A DNA stretch of 64,000 nucleotides. It comes from Rhipicephalus microplus (taxonomy: Eukaryota; Arthropoda; Arachnida; Ixodida; Ixodidae). The notes under the pieces were generated by a model, which was given only the letters and a program-made list of their open reading frames with translations, was not told the DNA's origin and did not search any database. The position numbers were made by a program, and so were the translations under genes. The stretch covers positions 188,078,491 to 188,142,490 of the forward strand of contig NC_134702.1 in the NCBI RefSeq assembly GCF_043290135.1, read 5' to 3'. Shown here one piece after another: positions 25,156 to 36,742 of the stretch (positions are counted from its first letter, which is position 1; every line of letters begins with the position of its first letter).

Positions 25156-25931
25156 AAACAAACACCGATGAAACTGAGAAGGTGGTGGCGCTCAGTGAGG
25201 TTCAGTGGAGTGGGTTCAGTGAAGTGTAGCACGAGCAGTAGCAAGAGCAGGAGTGGGGCGCGTAACGTGGTGGGAGGAGTGGCACATATTCGTAGTGAGG
25301 TTCACCCCGTTGGTAAATCCCTCTGCCATCCACGTGTCTCCAGACACGGAAGCATCGACAAAGAACATCCTCGCTAACCACCCTGGATGCCACCCTGGAT
25401 AAATTTATCAGTCCGAGGGACGACAGGGTATTTTCCCTTACGCACGCTCACTTGACTCGCACAACCACACTTGCTTTGGAGTTCTTGTACAAGCAATTGC
25501 TTATTTTTTTTTCTTCTGAGAAATCGTTCGAAGGTAATGGTTGGATTTTTAGTCGCTGTTGACGGCGAGGTTTATCGTTTCTGTGCAGCGTTTCTCGTCC
25601 GAGAAATCACCGTCAGGGGCGTGTGTGTGCAAACCAGGTCGGCGTCGTCTAGGCAAAGCGCCACACGGCTGCTCTGTCACAAGTTCAGTAAAAGTTGTTG
25701 CCGGCAAAGTTGGTTGTGGCACAAGGACGCACTAAGAAAAACGGAATGTTTTATAAGAGCTGTTCACAAAACTACAAACAATCCCGGCTCTTGTATGATC
25801 TCGGGAACTGCATTTCATCACCCTTGTGCTAGGGTTCTCGGAATCTATAGCTGCAGACGTTTCGTAACGCCCTGTGATCAAAAGGTGCGCGAATGATGTG
25901 TTGTTACTGCCATCAATTGCGGTCATTGAAT

Positions 25932-26168
25932 GACCAGCTATGCTGGCCCAGTGGCTAAGGCATTCGGCTGCTCACCCGTAAGTCGCGGGATCGAATCCCT
26001 GCCGCGGCGGTCGCATTTTCGATGGGGGTGAAAACGCTTGAGGCGCGTGTGCTTAGATTTAGTTGCACGTTAAAGAACACCAGATGGTCAAAATTTTCGG
26101 AGCCCTCCACCAAGGCGTCTCTCATAATCATGCGCTGGCTTTACGATGTCATCAAATGTTAATCAATT
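25932..26168 (+). mobile_element. Ruka SINE, diverged copy
   Basis: A recognisable A box (GCCCAGTGGCTAAGGC), B box (GGGATCGAATCCC) and body (GTTGCACGTTAAAGAACACC), with many substitutions throughout. No clear target duplication could be found by eye. Confidence 0.8.
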
Positions 26169-26424
26169 ACGCTGTCGGGCAAACGGCAACACGTTTACGA
26201 GCAAGCCTATATCTCCGTATCGCTTGGTTCCACGGTAGCTCTCGCTGGTGTCATCGTGACCTCTACATTACCGCTTGCTTATCGTGTGTTGGGGAGCTAT
26301 ATATTTCCAATGGGAATTTTCTTATCGTTTTTCTTTACGCCACGCTGCTTCGCAGTTGTCTGTACTCTGCATAGTTAGGATTTCATTTTTTTAAATTTCA
26401 TGGAAAAAAAAATACTGAGTTTTT

Positions 26425-26548
26425 TCTGAGAATGCTGCCATTCCACGTATATGACTCCCTTTAAGGAGGCGCGTCAACTCTCTTTGGCGTGACCCACAAT
26501 AGTTAACGGGCCTCTCGTATACGTGGCAAGGCAGCATTTCCCGAAAGC
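26425..26548. repeat. Fold-back MITE-like hairpin
   Basis: AATGCTGCCATTCCACGTAT near 26432 is the inverted counterpart of ATACGTGGCAAGGCAGCATT near 26519, separated by about 65 bp that includes TGACTCCCTTTAAGGAGGCG, itself partly palindromic. The arms are about 20-25 bp with few mismatches. No coding capacity. Confidence 0.75.
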
Positions 26549-27062
26549 ATTAACACATACTCTTTTTCTTATATAATGTGTTGCATGTTTTGTCAACCTC
26601 TCAGTTGCGTGGCGCACGGATCTGCCGAGTCGTCACTTTGCTGCGCCACTTGCGGTCGTGGTTAGCTTTCTTTCCCTTTTGTCTACACACCATTTCGCAC
26701 GGGGGACGCAGTGTGGGGGGCACTGAATAAAACGGCGTTTGCTCGTTGTGCTACATCTTTTTTATTTCCGGTAGAAATATGCGCAAGGCATCCTCAACTG
26801 ATATCAGCGCTGTCTTTGCTTCGCCGGAAAGAAGAAATCGATTCGAACTTCCTCGTGTTGGCTCATCTATCGGCCGTGGTGTGGTATCCGTGTGTAGACT
26901 GCTTGGATCTGTTCCTTGTGATTCAACTAGCACGGAAGCACTCTTCTTGGCATGGTTGACGTTGCCGCACTTAGTTCCGCCGAGGTTGTACGTTAAGACT
27001 GGGCGAGTTAGCTGTACGTGTAGACTTATGCATGCTATGTTTGTTAACAACGGTAGGCGCCG

Positions 27063-27301
27063 CTCCGCCGCGGTGGTCTAGTGGCTAAGGTACTCTGCTG
27101 CTGATCCGCAGGTCGCGGGATCGAATCCCGGCTGCGGCGGCTGCATTTCCGATGGAGGCGGAAATGTCGTAGGCCCGTGTGTTCAGATTTGGGTGCACGT
27201 TAAAGAACCCCAGGTGGTCTAAATTTCCGGAGCCCTCCACTACGGCGTCTCTCGTAATCATATGGTGGTTTTGGGACGTTAAACCCCACACACCAATTAA
27301 T
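27063..27301 (+). mobile_element. Ruka SINE, full-length copy
   Basis: This is the cleanest copy in the window: A box TGGTCTAGTGGCTAAGGT, B box GGGATCGAATCCC, the GGCTGCGGCGGCTGCATTT link and the whole body. The flanks are CAACGGTAGGCGCCG (27048-27062) and CAACAGTAGGGGCCG (27302-27316), a 15-bp target duplication with two mismatches. Confidence 0.92.
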
Positions 27302-27474
27302 CAACAGTAGGGGCCGTCGACATATTCAGGTGCACGTAGCGACGTCACGGTGTGGGGGCTCCACCCAGCCCAAAGCTCGCCACCGCCCCCTATGATCACG
27401 TGACAACTGGCACATCAGCTGTAAAGCTGCCTCCGAGTACAGCGCGTAGGGGAGGCTTTTCTGAAGTGTGATGT

Positions 27475-27580
27475 CAATGCACGTTAAAGAACACCATGGT
27501 GTTGAAAATTTCCGAAGCTCTCCAGTACGGCACCCCTCGCAATCATATGCGGGCTTTTGGGACGTAAAACTCCGGATGTT
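27475..27580 (+). mobile_element. Ruka SINE 3' fragment
   Basis: Starts at GCACGTTAAAGAACACCATG and continues through a diverged body to GGGACGTAAAACTCC. The head and the first half of the body are absent. Confidence 0.75.
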
Positions 27581-28451
27581 ATGGTGTAGATGTCTCAGTT
27601 AATTGAGATACTTTTCAGACATCCAACGGAGCTTACGTAAGCGTGAATGATGTCTCACGTTGTGGCACTTGACGAGGCTTGTGCTGATAGACAGATACGG
27701 CGTGTAAGAATAGCAACTGGAAATGTGATTCAGTCAATCTGATAACGCATTCCGCACAAGACAATCCTGACCATGGTTGGGAAAGGGTGTACACCGACGT
27801 TGCCAATAAGGAGATTCATCGCTCTGTCCCTTGTTAGGCACCTTCATCGTGCGAACGCGTTTTTGCATAATCGTATACTGATACTCGAAAATACGTTTGC
27901 TGTTAATGCATCGTGGTTTTATTTTATTGTAGGAATGGCTGCGTCGTACATAACGCGGACCGTGCGCGAACGGAGTTGCAGATGTGGTGGTGGGAGTAGT
28001 TGGAAGATGAGAAAAGGCACCTAATTTCTGCAACCCGGTCGGGAGCACGGCATGCATACTGGCGTGGGCGAGGTGCCCATGTTTTCAGGCTGTTTGTCCT
28101 TCTTTTTTTTCCCCCTCTCTGACTGAAGTTAAGATCTCTCCCTCACACACGCACACCACCACCAGCGCGCGCGCCGGGGGGTGGGGGTGGAGGCGGGTTG
28201 AGCTATTTTAGTTTTCGTTATAACGATTCGTTAATCGCTCTTTTGTGGGCGTATACCCCACTTTTATCAATCATGTCGAGCAATTGCGATCGGTTAGCAT
28301 TACGAATACTTACGACATCGCTCGCCAAAGTTGGATGGCTGCATGCTTTCGCGATATGCAGCACAGGGATTTTGCTCGAGACTGCCCCTTTTCACAGCGA
28401 TGCTATAAATGGCACGCCTTCTCGTTTTTCCGATGTCAGACCGCGCCTGTG

Positions 28452-28655
28452 TCCGCCACGGTTGGTCTAGTGGTTACGATGATCACGTCTGCTCTCCCGA
28501 AGGTCCCGGGTTTGATCCCCGCTGCGGCATTTCGGTGAGGCGAAATGCCAGAAGCCCGTGTACTGTGCGATACCGGATGGTCGAAACCTCCGAGCCATAC
28601 ACTACGGTGTCCCTGATAATTCTCTTGTGGTTTCAAGATGTCAAACGCCAGATAG
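28452..28655 (+). mobile_element. Ruka-related SINE, strongly diverged
   Basis: The A box (TTGGTCTAGTGGTTACGATG) and B box (GGTCCCGGGTTTGATCCCC) are well kept, but the body is reduced and altered (GATGGTCGAAACCTCCGAG, CAAGATGTCAAACGCC). It may be a sister subfamily of Ruka and not a decayed copy. Confidence 0.72.
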
Positions 28656-30794
28656 ATACGATTTTTTTCTTTTTTTTCCGGTAAAAGCCCATTGGCCTGC
28701 AGTTTAACGATTGTTGCGACCTGATTTTCATTACGCGACGCACGCTACCGGCTCCCGCGCATGGTGCCAGCAGCTGCTACCCGCTGTGTCGGCGAAGACG
28801 TGACGATTGCACGCGCAATAACCCAAGCGTGGGCATGCGCGCCGTGCCACCAGAATAAACCTTCAGTGACACGTCGTAATCTCCGAGATTGTGTGCGCCA
28901 AACTCGGAGGCTATTGGAGGCCCTAATGCGCCTTCGTGTGCCTTGACGTTTGGATTACAAATGGCGTTGGCGTAGCGTTCCCCCCCCCCCTTTTTTTTTA
29001 ACGTGTCCATGGGTGGTACTACTGTTGTAGTGTGCTTACACGTGCCTGCCACGTCGATGCAAGTCATGTCCTCGCTCATCAGACATTCTGTGCAACGTGG
29101 ACGGGAGGTCGTGACAAAGGCGCTAGGCCTCGCTAGTCGTCCACGAATGTTTGAGGCATGCGCACCTGCCAACTCCGATTGTGCGGCCGCGGCTGTAAAT
29201 CAACCTAGAACACCCCTAATACCGCCGCAATCAGAAAATGATAACAAAGGTGACATGTTGTGAAAGGTGACATGTTGTGAAATTTCGCGGCCTTTTGCGT
29301 GCAGAGTGCACCTTAGTCACTTTCGCTGCAGTACTGTGGTGTCATGTAGTAAAGGGTACAAATGATAAGGAGGGGCTACTAGGTCACGGCATTGTCGGCA
29401 CACCTGGTTCATTAAATACACACGCGCCCACGGGCCCTATATTCACGATTGCAAGTATGGCCGTTGACGTCTAAAAACTTCACAGGTAATCATTCAGGGG
29501 TGTTGGCGACGTTGCTCTGATCCTGAGGAACACTAAATGAAAACATCCACCAGCTTTCTGTTGTCGCGTGCCGATTTCCCTCATTTTCTGGTGATACGAA
29601 CTTTGGATGATAAGAATATTTTTGGGGAAATCCCGCGAGATTTGTGTCACCGAGGTTTTACTGTATTATCATCCGTGCTCCAGTTGAACAGAAAATATCC
29701 TATGTGGTCTTTTCCGAGTGAATGATGGCGTCTCATAATGACGTCACAGATACCAAAATGTTTGACGTCATCGTGTCGTCCCTACATGACGTCATCAACA
29801 GACATCGCTGATCGCTCAGAGGCTGGCCGTTCCCGGAGGTAGTGCAACACATGGGCGTCGATCGGCAGGATTTTGTCTTGGTGCAAAGCCGTGTTACATC
29901 GTGGCCGGGGTGGGAGAAGCAGAATGCTGTTGTAGCTTGAGCGGGGCAAGTGCAAGTTTGGCTTGAGGGGAACAGGGGCTCCTATTGCAACCCCTTGTCG
30001 ACGCGCATGGTGCCACACCAAGTGAAGTGTAGAAACCTTCGCTGTAACGGTGCTCCTTTTGTGCATGCTTCGCCACGTTATTCGAATCCAGGCGCCGCGG
30101 GAATGGACCTGCACATTGCGTGCACGCCCCAGAAGAAGCGCGCTTGTTAAAAATGCCGTTGACAGCAGAAGTGGGAGTATAGCTATACTCATCGTATACT
30201 GCATCGCAGTGTGTTGCTATGACGATAATCGCATCGCCGTTTCGGTGCAATTGGGTTTTTCGTTGTTGATCTAAACCTGAGTCGGACTAGCTACTTAGTG
30301 ATCTTGCTAGTGGGTATCCTGACATTCCGATACATCGTTGAAATCCAGCAGTTCAGATCCACCCACGTTATGTAATGGACAATTTCTAATATGAATTTCT
30401 AATATGAATATCTGCTTGCGATTAGAACGTGGAGACAAGAGACCGCCACGCGTTCTCTCCGCATGTGTCCTGTGGGAAACATCCCGCTTCAAAGCCCGTT
30501 GCTGATCTCGTGCCACACTGCGTGCGACTCCGAAACACGTTGGAGTGTTGTGTGCGCCTGCGCTTTTCAGTTCACTGGTCTGGCATCTGTGGTCAGCAAG
30601 AATCGCATTTGCACGTTTTAAAACAATGATGTAATGAAGTGTGTCTCTTAGAATGCGTGGATATGCCATATTAGAACTCCGTTGTTCGTCGAAACATTTG
30701 CAACTTCGTTTTGAAACACCATAAATGCCGCCTACTTGTGCAGATAGCATATCCCAGTCGTGCCGAGCAATTCACCTCGGATTCACTGTAATAG
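28656..30794. other. Intron 1 stretch without supported feature
   Basis: The only structure I see is a 17-bp tandem pair AAAGGTGACATGTTGTG at 29246-29279. Opposed open frames of 120-147 codons at 28777-29172, 29782-30204 and 30307-30750 have no recognisable domains. Confidence 0.4.
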
Positions 30795-30805
30795 GTAGTA
30801 GTTGT

Positions 30806-30965
30806 TATTTGTGGTTTGTCGTGCCAAAACCTTAATATGACTGTACGTCTGTGCTATGGTGGAGGGCTCCGAAAAAATAACGTCCATTCGGGGTTTGTAC
30901 ATCTTAGTCGAAATGTGACTACCGCGGGCGGGTGTGAACTTGCGACTTTCAGGTGAGCAGCTAAA
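30806..30965 (-). mobile_element. Decayed Ruka-like SINE, minus strand
   Basis: Scattered matches to the reverse complement of Ruka are visible: TGGTGGAGGGCTCCG in the body, then TACCGCGGGCGGGTGTGAACTTGCGAC where the B box should be. Much of the rest has decayed. Confidence 0.6.
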
Positions 30966-31029
30966 CAAAATCACAATATGTACCTGAAGGCTCACGGGTA
31001 GGGGGGTAATATATAGTTTTTTCTTGGGA

Positions 31030-31129
31030 GGGGGGGGGGGGGGCATATCCCAAAAATATGGTCATTTTTCTTCTCTGCATGTCATGGTAAAAAAAAAGAA
31101 AAATCAGGGTTGGGGAAGGGGGGGGGGGG
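31030..31129 (+). repeat. Two poly-G runs (14 and 12 bases)
   Basis: G runs at 31030-31043 and 31118-31129 sit 75 bp apart. Each is followed by GCAT, and a poly-A run lies between. Such runs can form G-quadruplexes and are error-prone in sequencing, so their exact length is uncertain. Confidence 0.85.
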
Positions 31130-32876
31130 CATGAGCCTAATGTGCCACCCTTGGCGATGCCACTGCTCACGATGTCACTCTAGTATACCGTCGCGTTAGC
31201 TTTCGCCCTCTTTGAAAAGCTGGGCGGCCTTTCGAGTATGCCTCCAGCAAACGCAAGCTCGTTGAACACTGATAGGAAGAGGTCGGTATATAGATAACGC
31301 GACGCTTAGTGGCATCGGATGTTTCTCGTGTGCACAGACTCCGGCATGTCCTTTACATTTTTTTTGCAACAAACTGTTTAGCGTCAGCCGCTGATTTTGC
31401 GCTTATGTCACCGGCTCCCGTAACTATTTCGGCATGCTCGTCTGTTTTCATAAAGTTACAGTTCAGAATTTATAGCAGTGGTTCTCAGCCATGTATGTCT
31501 CGGGAACTCCTTGTGGACGTGGGAGCCAGTTCACGTGGGAGCCTTGTCTCGTGAGAGCCAGTTCTAATCTGACACGCAGGAAACAGTTGCATTTTTTCAA
31601 GTTCATAAGTATTTGCATTCATGTGTGACGCGGTTAACTGTGTGCAGACGCGGAGGTTCGGCCCTTCCTTAATAAAACCTGTTTCCTGAATAAAAAAAAA
31701 AGTCAGTTTACAGTCAGCGTTCTATCCTGTTGTATGTGTGCCTTAGTGTTTTTGTTTTTGCGTTGTATCTTAAAGAATCAAAACCAACTTTCCCAAATCA
31801 CTGCACGGTGGTAAGTTTTCTGGAAAACTTTTTAAGCATCCCAATTTCCTCAATATGAGCAACACGACAGGAAAATATTTCGGCATCACCGTTACCATCA
31901 GCCGCCAGCCACACGTTGATACGCACAATCTATGTATGCATGCACGTGCGGAACGCGTTTAGCATTCAACATTACAGGAATGCTCACTAGGGCCGGTAGG
32001 TATGGCAGCAGTAATGTCTATGCTGGGTCTGCTCCTCGCTGCCAGTGCCGTTCTTGCTTAGCGACAAGCCTCGCATAACGAAGCGCAGTTTCTTCTTTGG
32101 GAGTGCGCACTCTCTTTGTTCGTGCTCTGTCTGATCGAGCAACAAAAGTTGGTTGCTACGCGAGGTGTCTCCGTCGCCGGGTGCGGCTGAGCGATATAAC
32201 AGCTCCGTGTTTGCACCTATAGCCGCAACGTTGTTGCAACCAGCAGCAACGTGGATGTCGCTACCAGATGTCCCGTGGTTTTATCTGATCGAGCGGTGGA
32301 AACCTGGCTTTTCCTGAGATGCGCACGTTCTAATGGTGGCTTAAAGGAACATTCATAGATAAAGGTAGGGTCGATCTTAAAGAAGTGTTACAATGCTCCA
32401 GGCCTGCACAGTGCTGGTGCACCACAGTCACAGCGAAAGCTAGAAGAGCGGCCTTTCAGAACCTTTTCAAAACACTCAATGGGTAACTACTGCCAGCATA
32501 CTTGCTTGGTACCCAATAGGGCATTAATAATAAACTTTAGGGTAGTAGGCCGGCATTCGCTATACTATTTATCGTCATTCTTCTGAGAAGCATCGTATCC
32601 GCTAAACCCTTGCTAGGAATTTTGTGCCAATTGTTCATGCAAGTGGCTGACGATGATGAGGAATCATGGCTGAAGTGGGTATGCGCCACAGTTAATAGAG
32701 GAACAAGAACAAGCTTTTCTCATGATTTGGAGCATTAGACGGCCCACTCATTACGCTATTCGCATTGTGCGACGGCTGGTTGTCCTTTCGCTGTTGTAAA
32801 ACCCTTTATAATTTGTATTAACGCGATCGCTTTCCCGACGTCAAGCCTGCCTAAAGCAAGTTTGACAAGTTACAAG
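31130..32876. other. Intron 1 stretch without supported feature
   Basis: Nothing with coding or repeat structure that I can support. A poly-A run occurs at 31691-31701. Confidence 0.4.
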
Positions 32877-32877
32877 T

Positions 32878-33062
32878 ACCGGCGCAACTCAGTGGTAGAA
32901 TATTGGACTGGCACTCAGCGGACCCGGATTCAAGTCCCACTGTGTCATTGATGCAAGGTTTTTTCTTCTTTCTAATTTCACGCGATGTGATTACGGACAC
33001 CGGCGGCGGACAACAACTGCGCGTGACCCGAAAAGTGATATCATAGCAGCTTTCGCTGTAAA
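32878..33062 (+). mobile_element. Second tRNA-derived SINE family, plus strand
   Basis: The head contains AACTCAGTGGTAGAATATTGG (A-box region) and GACCCGGATTCAAGTCCCAC (B-box region), followed by a T-rich spacer, ACGGACACCGGCGGCGG, and TATCATAGCAGCTTTCGCTG. The order and sequence match the minus-strand copy at 20460-20712. The head keeps tRNA promoter boxes but has a long non-tRNA body, so it is not a tRNA gene. Confidence 0.68.
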
Positions 33063-33477
33063 ATGTAATGTATACTTCCCCGAGAATTTTCTTGCACAAA
33101 GTGATGGTCTCCCACGGCTCCACTGACGTATTTCTGTCACGAATGTGACGCTGTAAAGTAGTTTTCTACAATTGGTGTTACGATAGTTGAGCCAGCATGC
33201 GAATGCTGGGTAGTATGTAAACAAAATTAGAGTGTGAAGGGACGGGAGACAAGTAAACGCTGAACTGAGTCTTGTGACAAAGCGGATGCAGCGCACACGA
33301 GGCAAGCAGGTCCGAAAGAACACAGTTTAGACAAATCAGTGTAATACGTACTTGTCATTCCGTTGCGCTGCTCACACTTAATGTAAAAAAACGTTAGTTA
33401 GTTTGTGCTTGACCTGTGTACTAGTGTGTTCGCTTCGTGCATCTTTGTGTTTCAGAAGAGCTCCTTAATTGTCGAGC

Positions 33478-33612
33478 TGCGCCAGTTGTTAGTCCGCACT
33501 GGTCCTGTGCATATTCTTTTCGTGCATCCTTTCTGCTTGAGAAGCGCGCTGCAAGTTTTGAGTTGCTTATTGTTCTTCGCGCGACATTACTATTCGTTGC
33601 TATAACATTCAA
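33478..33612 (-). repeat. Repeat with conserved peptide-like frame (copy 2)
   Basis: The minus-strand frame reads MNVIATNSNVARRTISNSK, LAARFSSRKDARK and onward to SSSETQ, open for 63 codons without a stop. It pairs with the copy at 21678-21806. The protein, if real, would be basic and serine/threonine-rich with no visible membrane segment. Function unknown. Confidence 0.5.
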
Positions 33613-35290
33613 TTCCTTGCTTGTGTTTCACACATTTAAAAACACATGTGTGTCGTGTCACTGAAGTTTGTGTACAATTGTACACGTGGTGCCTGAAGGG
33701 GGTATACAATGTTCTAGTGTATAAGTCATCTTTATTATAGCTTTATATGACAGTTTGTATGTCTTACATTGCATCACTAGATATTGTTCTCCTCAGTCTT
33801 GCTCAGAAACTTTTTTATCAGGGGTGGAAGTGCTGTGCCATTCTGTGCCAATCTGATCTGCTGCGCCTAAACGGCGATTTGCGTGTGCAACGTCAATTTA
33901 AGTCGAGTTTTATCGCCCAGCAACACGCGTGGGCTACAAAAAAGACGCAACGGCGTCCATATCAAATTAGTTCGGTCACGTCGTAATCCCGTTCATGCGC
34001 GAATCTTGTTAAGATGGCGTTTGTGTGCATTCCTCATTATGCGACTCTATATATGTATGTTTTACCAGCAAAGCTGTTAGCCAAACCATACAAACTGAAA
34101 AAAGAAGTTTCACCGGTGAAGCGATGACTGCAATAGCAAAATTCGTAATGGTAATGACGCACGCGCCCCTTTCTATTTTTGCTACCGCACCGTTACGCGT
34201 GTAACGCGGCCTTGCGTAAACCGCTCCCGATTGATTGGGAACAATCCAGATAATCTTAGAACCCTCCGATGAAATTACGTGCACCACGCGTGCACTAGAG
34301 TTTGTTCTGGGACCCAACCGCTAGCGATAACGCGGGAATATTTGATGGCATATGTACAAATGCGGACGCACGTTACTGCTTGGCAGATTATTGACGCTGA
34401 CGATCTGGTTTGCTGCTATCAGTCTACAGCTCGTATTGCTTGTAGAGTGACGTTTCGTTCTCCGGGCACAGGTTCGCCCAAAAAAAAAAGGTTCACTTGT
34501 GAAAACAGCGGCTGCTGCTTTCATCAACCTCGCGACCCCGTGACAGTTCGAAGGCTGAAAGCTAACGCTTTTTGATCCTACATCTCGACACTACAAAACG
34601 CTGGTGTAAGAAAAAAACGTACGGCCGCTCCAGGGAGAAATGCTCTTATAGCACGATCTCTTTCCGTTGAGAGCGCACCGCGTAGAACGATTTACGAGCC
34701 GCGCGCTGATGCTTGCCGATAGCGCGCGCGCCAGCTTATCGCAACCACGCCTTTAGAATCAAAGTTCACCGCTGCTGCTCCAGCGACCCCCTCCCCCCCC
34801 TTTCACCTGCGTATTTTTAAAGACGATAGTCTTTCTTGGGGACCTTCGACAAAAAAAAAAAATCGGTCTACGTTTGTCTGTTTGTCCGCCCTTATCAATA
34901 CCTCAAATGGCATCGAACGGCCAACCCCATTCGCAGCGCCCACCAATATTGCTCAAGGTTTGAGCGTTCATAATTGTGCGATTGTCAATTAAAAAGCAAT
35001 TATTGCGCATACCTGAGGCGCTATAACAACACGTCGATGTTGTGTATGTCTGCCTTTATGCTGAGAAGGCACACACCAGTAATTCTAAGGACCGTAGCGT
35101 TAAACACGTTGCGCGGACAGTGCAATTCGGTGCTCAAAAAGGCAAGTGTTACCAACGGTTTGCTAAAACGACACGGTGGTGGCACCTGCCCGTCGCTTTG
35201 CGTTCTACACCTTATCACCCCGAGACTGGCGCGCATCTTTCTCCGCAGGCCGCACGCCTTCGTTTTCGAAGATAACTGCCAGACGGCGCT
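33613..35290. other. Intron 1 stretch without supported feature
   Basis: No gene supported. The long frame that begins at 34974 is chance sequence joined to the LINE downstream. A CTCCCCCCCCTT and poly-A cluster lies at 34790-34862. Confidence 0.4.
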
Positions 35291-35354
35291 CGTGTTTAAC
35301 GTGCCTAGGTGGGGTGGTTGCACCGTGTTTAACGTGCCTAGGTGGGGTGGTTTT
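35291..35354. repeat. 33-bp tandem duplication
   Basis: TTTAACGTGCCTAGGTGGGG and its surroundings occur twice head-to-tail (35291-35323 and 35324-35354). The unit is a multiple of three, so a chance frame stays open across it. Probably a replication-slippage product. Confidence 0.85.
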
Positions 35355-35605
35355 CAACGAGACAAAATTCACTTCGATGGACGGCTAGATCATAAGGTGG
35401 GTTGGCGCCTTGCAGGACACGCAGTAGCTTTTTTTGGGGGGGGGGGGGGGGGGCAAGCGAGCCCTTCGGGGTGCAGGATAGCTAGTAACGAGGAAAACGA
35501 CCAGGGAGACTCTTCGACAGGTGGTATGGACAGATACGATTCCAAAGTGGCACCAATATCTAAGATAGGTAGAGTCCGGGGCATAAATAGACGTAGCCAC
35601 GGGTG

Positions 35606-36320
35606 CCGAGCAGACTTAGGGTATATTAACATGCAGGGTGGTAGGAACAGGCTGAAGTGGGAAGAGATAGAAGAACAGCTAAGGGAAGAGAGGCCGATGG
35701 TATACGGTTTTGTAGAAACACATCTCAGGGACATGGAACAACCCCAAACAATCCGGACTACGCGTGGGAATATTGTAATAGAAACAAAGGCAGCAGAAAG
35801 GGGGGTGGTATTGGGGCATTCATTCATAAAAGTACAGACTGGCAAAGGGTCAAGCACCAGTGCAAGGAACATTTATGGCTAAAAGGGAAAGTGAATTATC
35901 AAATGACACTCCTTGGTTTCGTGTACTTGTGGACGGGAGCAAAGGCCAGAGAGGAAAACCAGGCAATGGTAGAGTGTATATCAAATGACATTCAGGAGTT
36001 AGGAGGAGAGTGAGAGATAGTTATACTAGGAGATATGAATGCCCACTTAGAAGATATAGATGGGTATACTGACCCGACAGGCAAAATGATCATGGATATG
36101 TGTGAAAGGCTTGAATTGATCATTTGCAACAGTACCGAGAAGTGTGAAGGGCAAATAACATGGGAGGTAGGAAGGCCGCAGTCGACGATAGATTATGCAC
36201 TGATGTCGCATAGGATGTATGATAAGCTCAGGGGAATGCACATAGATGAAGGTGGCTCCACAAGTCTGGGTAGTGATCACAAACGTATCAAGCTAAGTTT
36301 TGGAAGAGCAGGGAAAGTGG
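35606..36320 (+). pseudogene. LINE endonuclease domain (broken)
   Basis: The apurinic-type endonuclease nicks target DNA to prime reverse transcription. Visible motifs in order: GYINMQGG at the N-terminus, YGFVETHL with the catalytic Glu, ILGDMNAHL with catalytic Asp and Asn, and LGSDHKRI with the catalytic Asp-His pair. All key residues remain, but a frameshift near 35745 (between VETHL and PNNPDYAW) and a TGA at 36011-36013 just before GDMNA prevent translation in one piece. Confidence 0.85.
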
Positions 36321-36742
36321 GAAGGAGTCAAGATGAGCAACTACAGCAAATTTTTTATCCAGAAAGGCAAATTGAAATAGCCACTAAACAAATTGAGAAA
36401 GTATTCACGGAGGATAATAAGACAGTGTGGACATACATGAATCTAATTAGACTGTTTGAGCTAGAGCTTGCTAAGACGCGTGACAAGTCACCCCGGAAAA
36501 GAAGACACAAATCCAAAAGTTGGTGGAATGAGGAAGTTAAGAGAGCCATAGCAAAACGTCAGGAAGCCTCTAGGGAACACAGACATGCTAAGCAGCGGGG
36601 TGAACCGACAGATGATGTTGAAAGAAAATGGGAAACCTTTCTAAGCTATAGAAGGGATGCATCCCTTTTGATCAATGAAAAGATTAGAAGAAAGGGAGCT
36701 CAGTGGCTGGCAGAAGTACATAAAAAAGATAGATAGGCAGCT

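Noticed and set aside
14766..27140. tRNA genes suggested by A and B boxes at several sites
   Set aside because: Each tRNA-like head is fused to a shared non-tRNA body and flanked by target duplications or sister copies, so these are SINEs.
29782..30750. Minus-strand frames of 140 and 147 codons
   Set aside because: No domain, no repeat relationship and no splice signals that I can defend.
34974..35882. A 302-codon frame read as one protein
   Set aside because: The first 200 codons are chance sequence including a poly-G-coded Gly run; only the end is the LINE endonuclease, which then changes frame.
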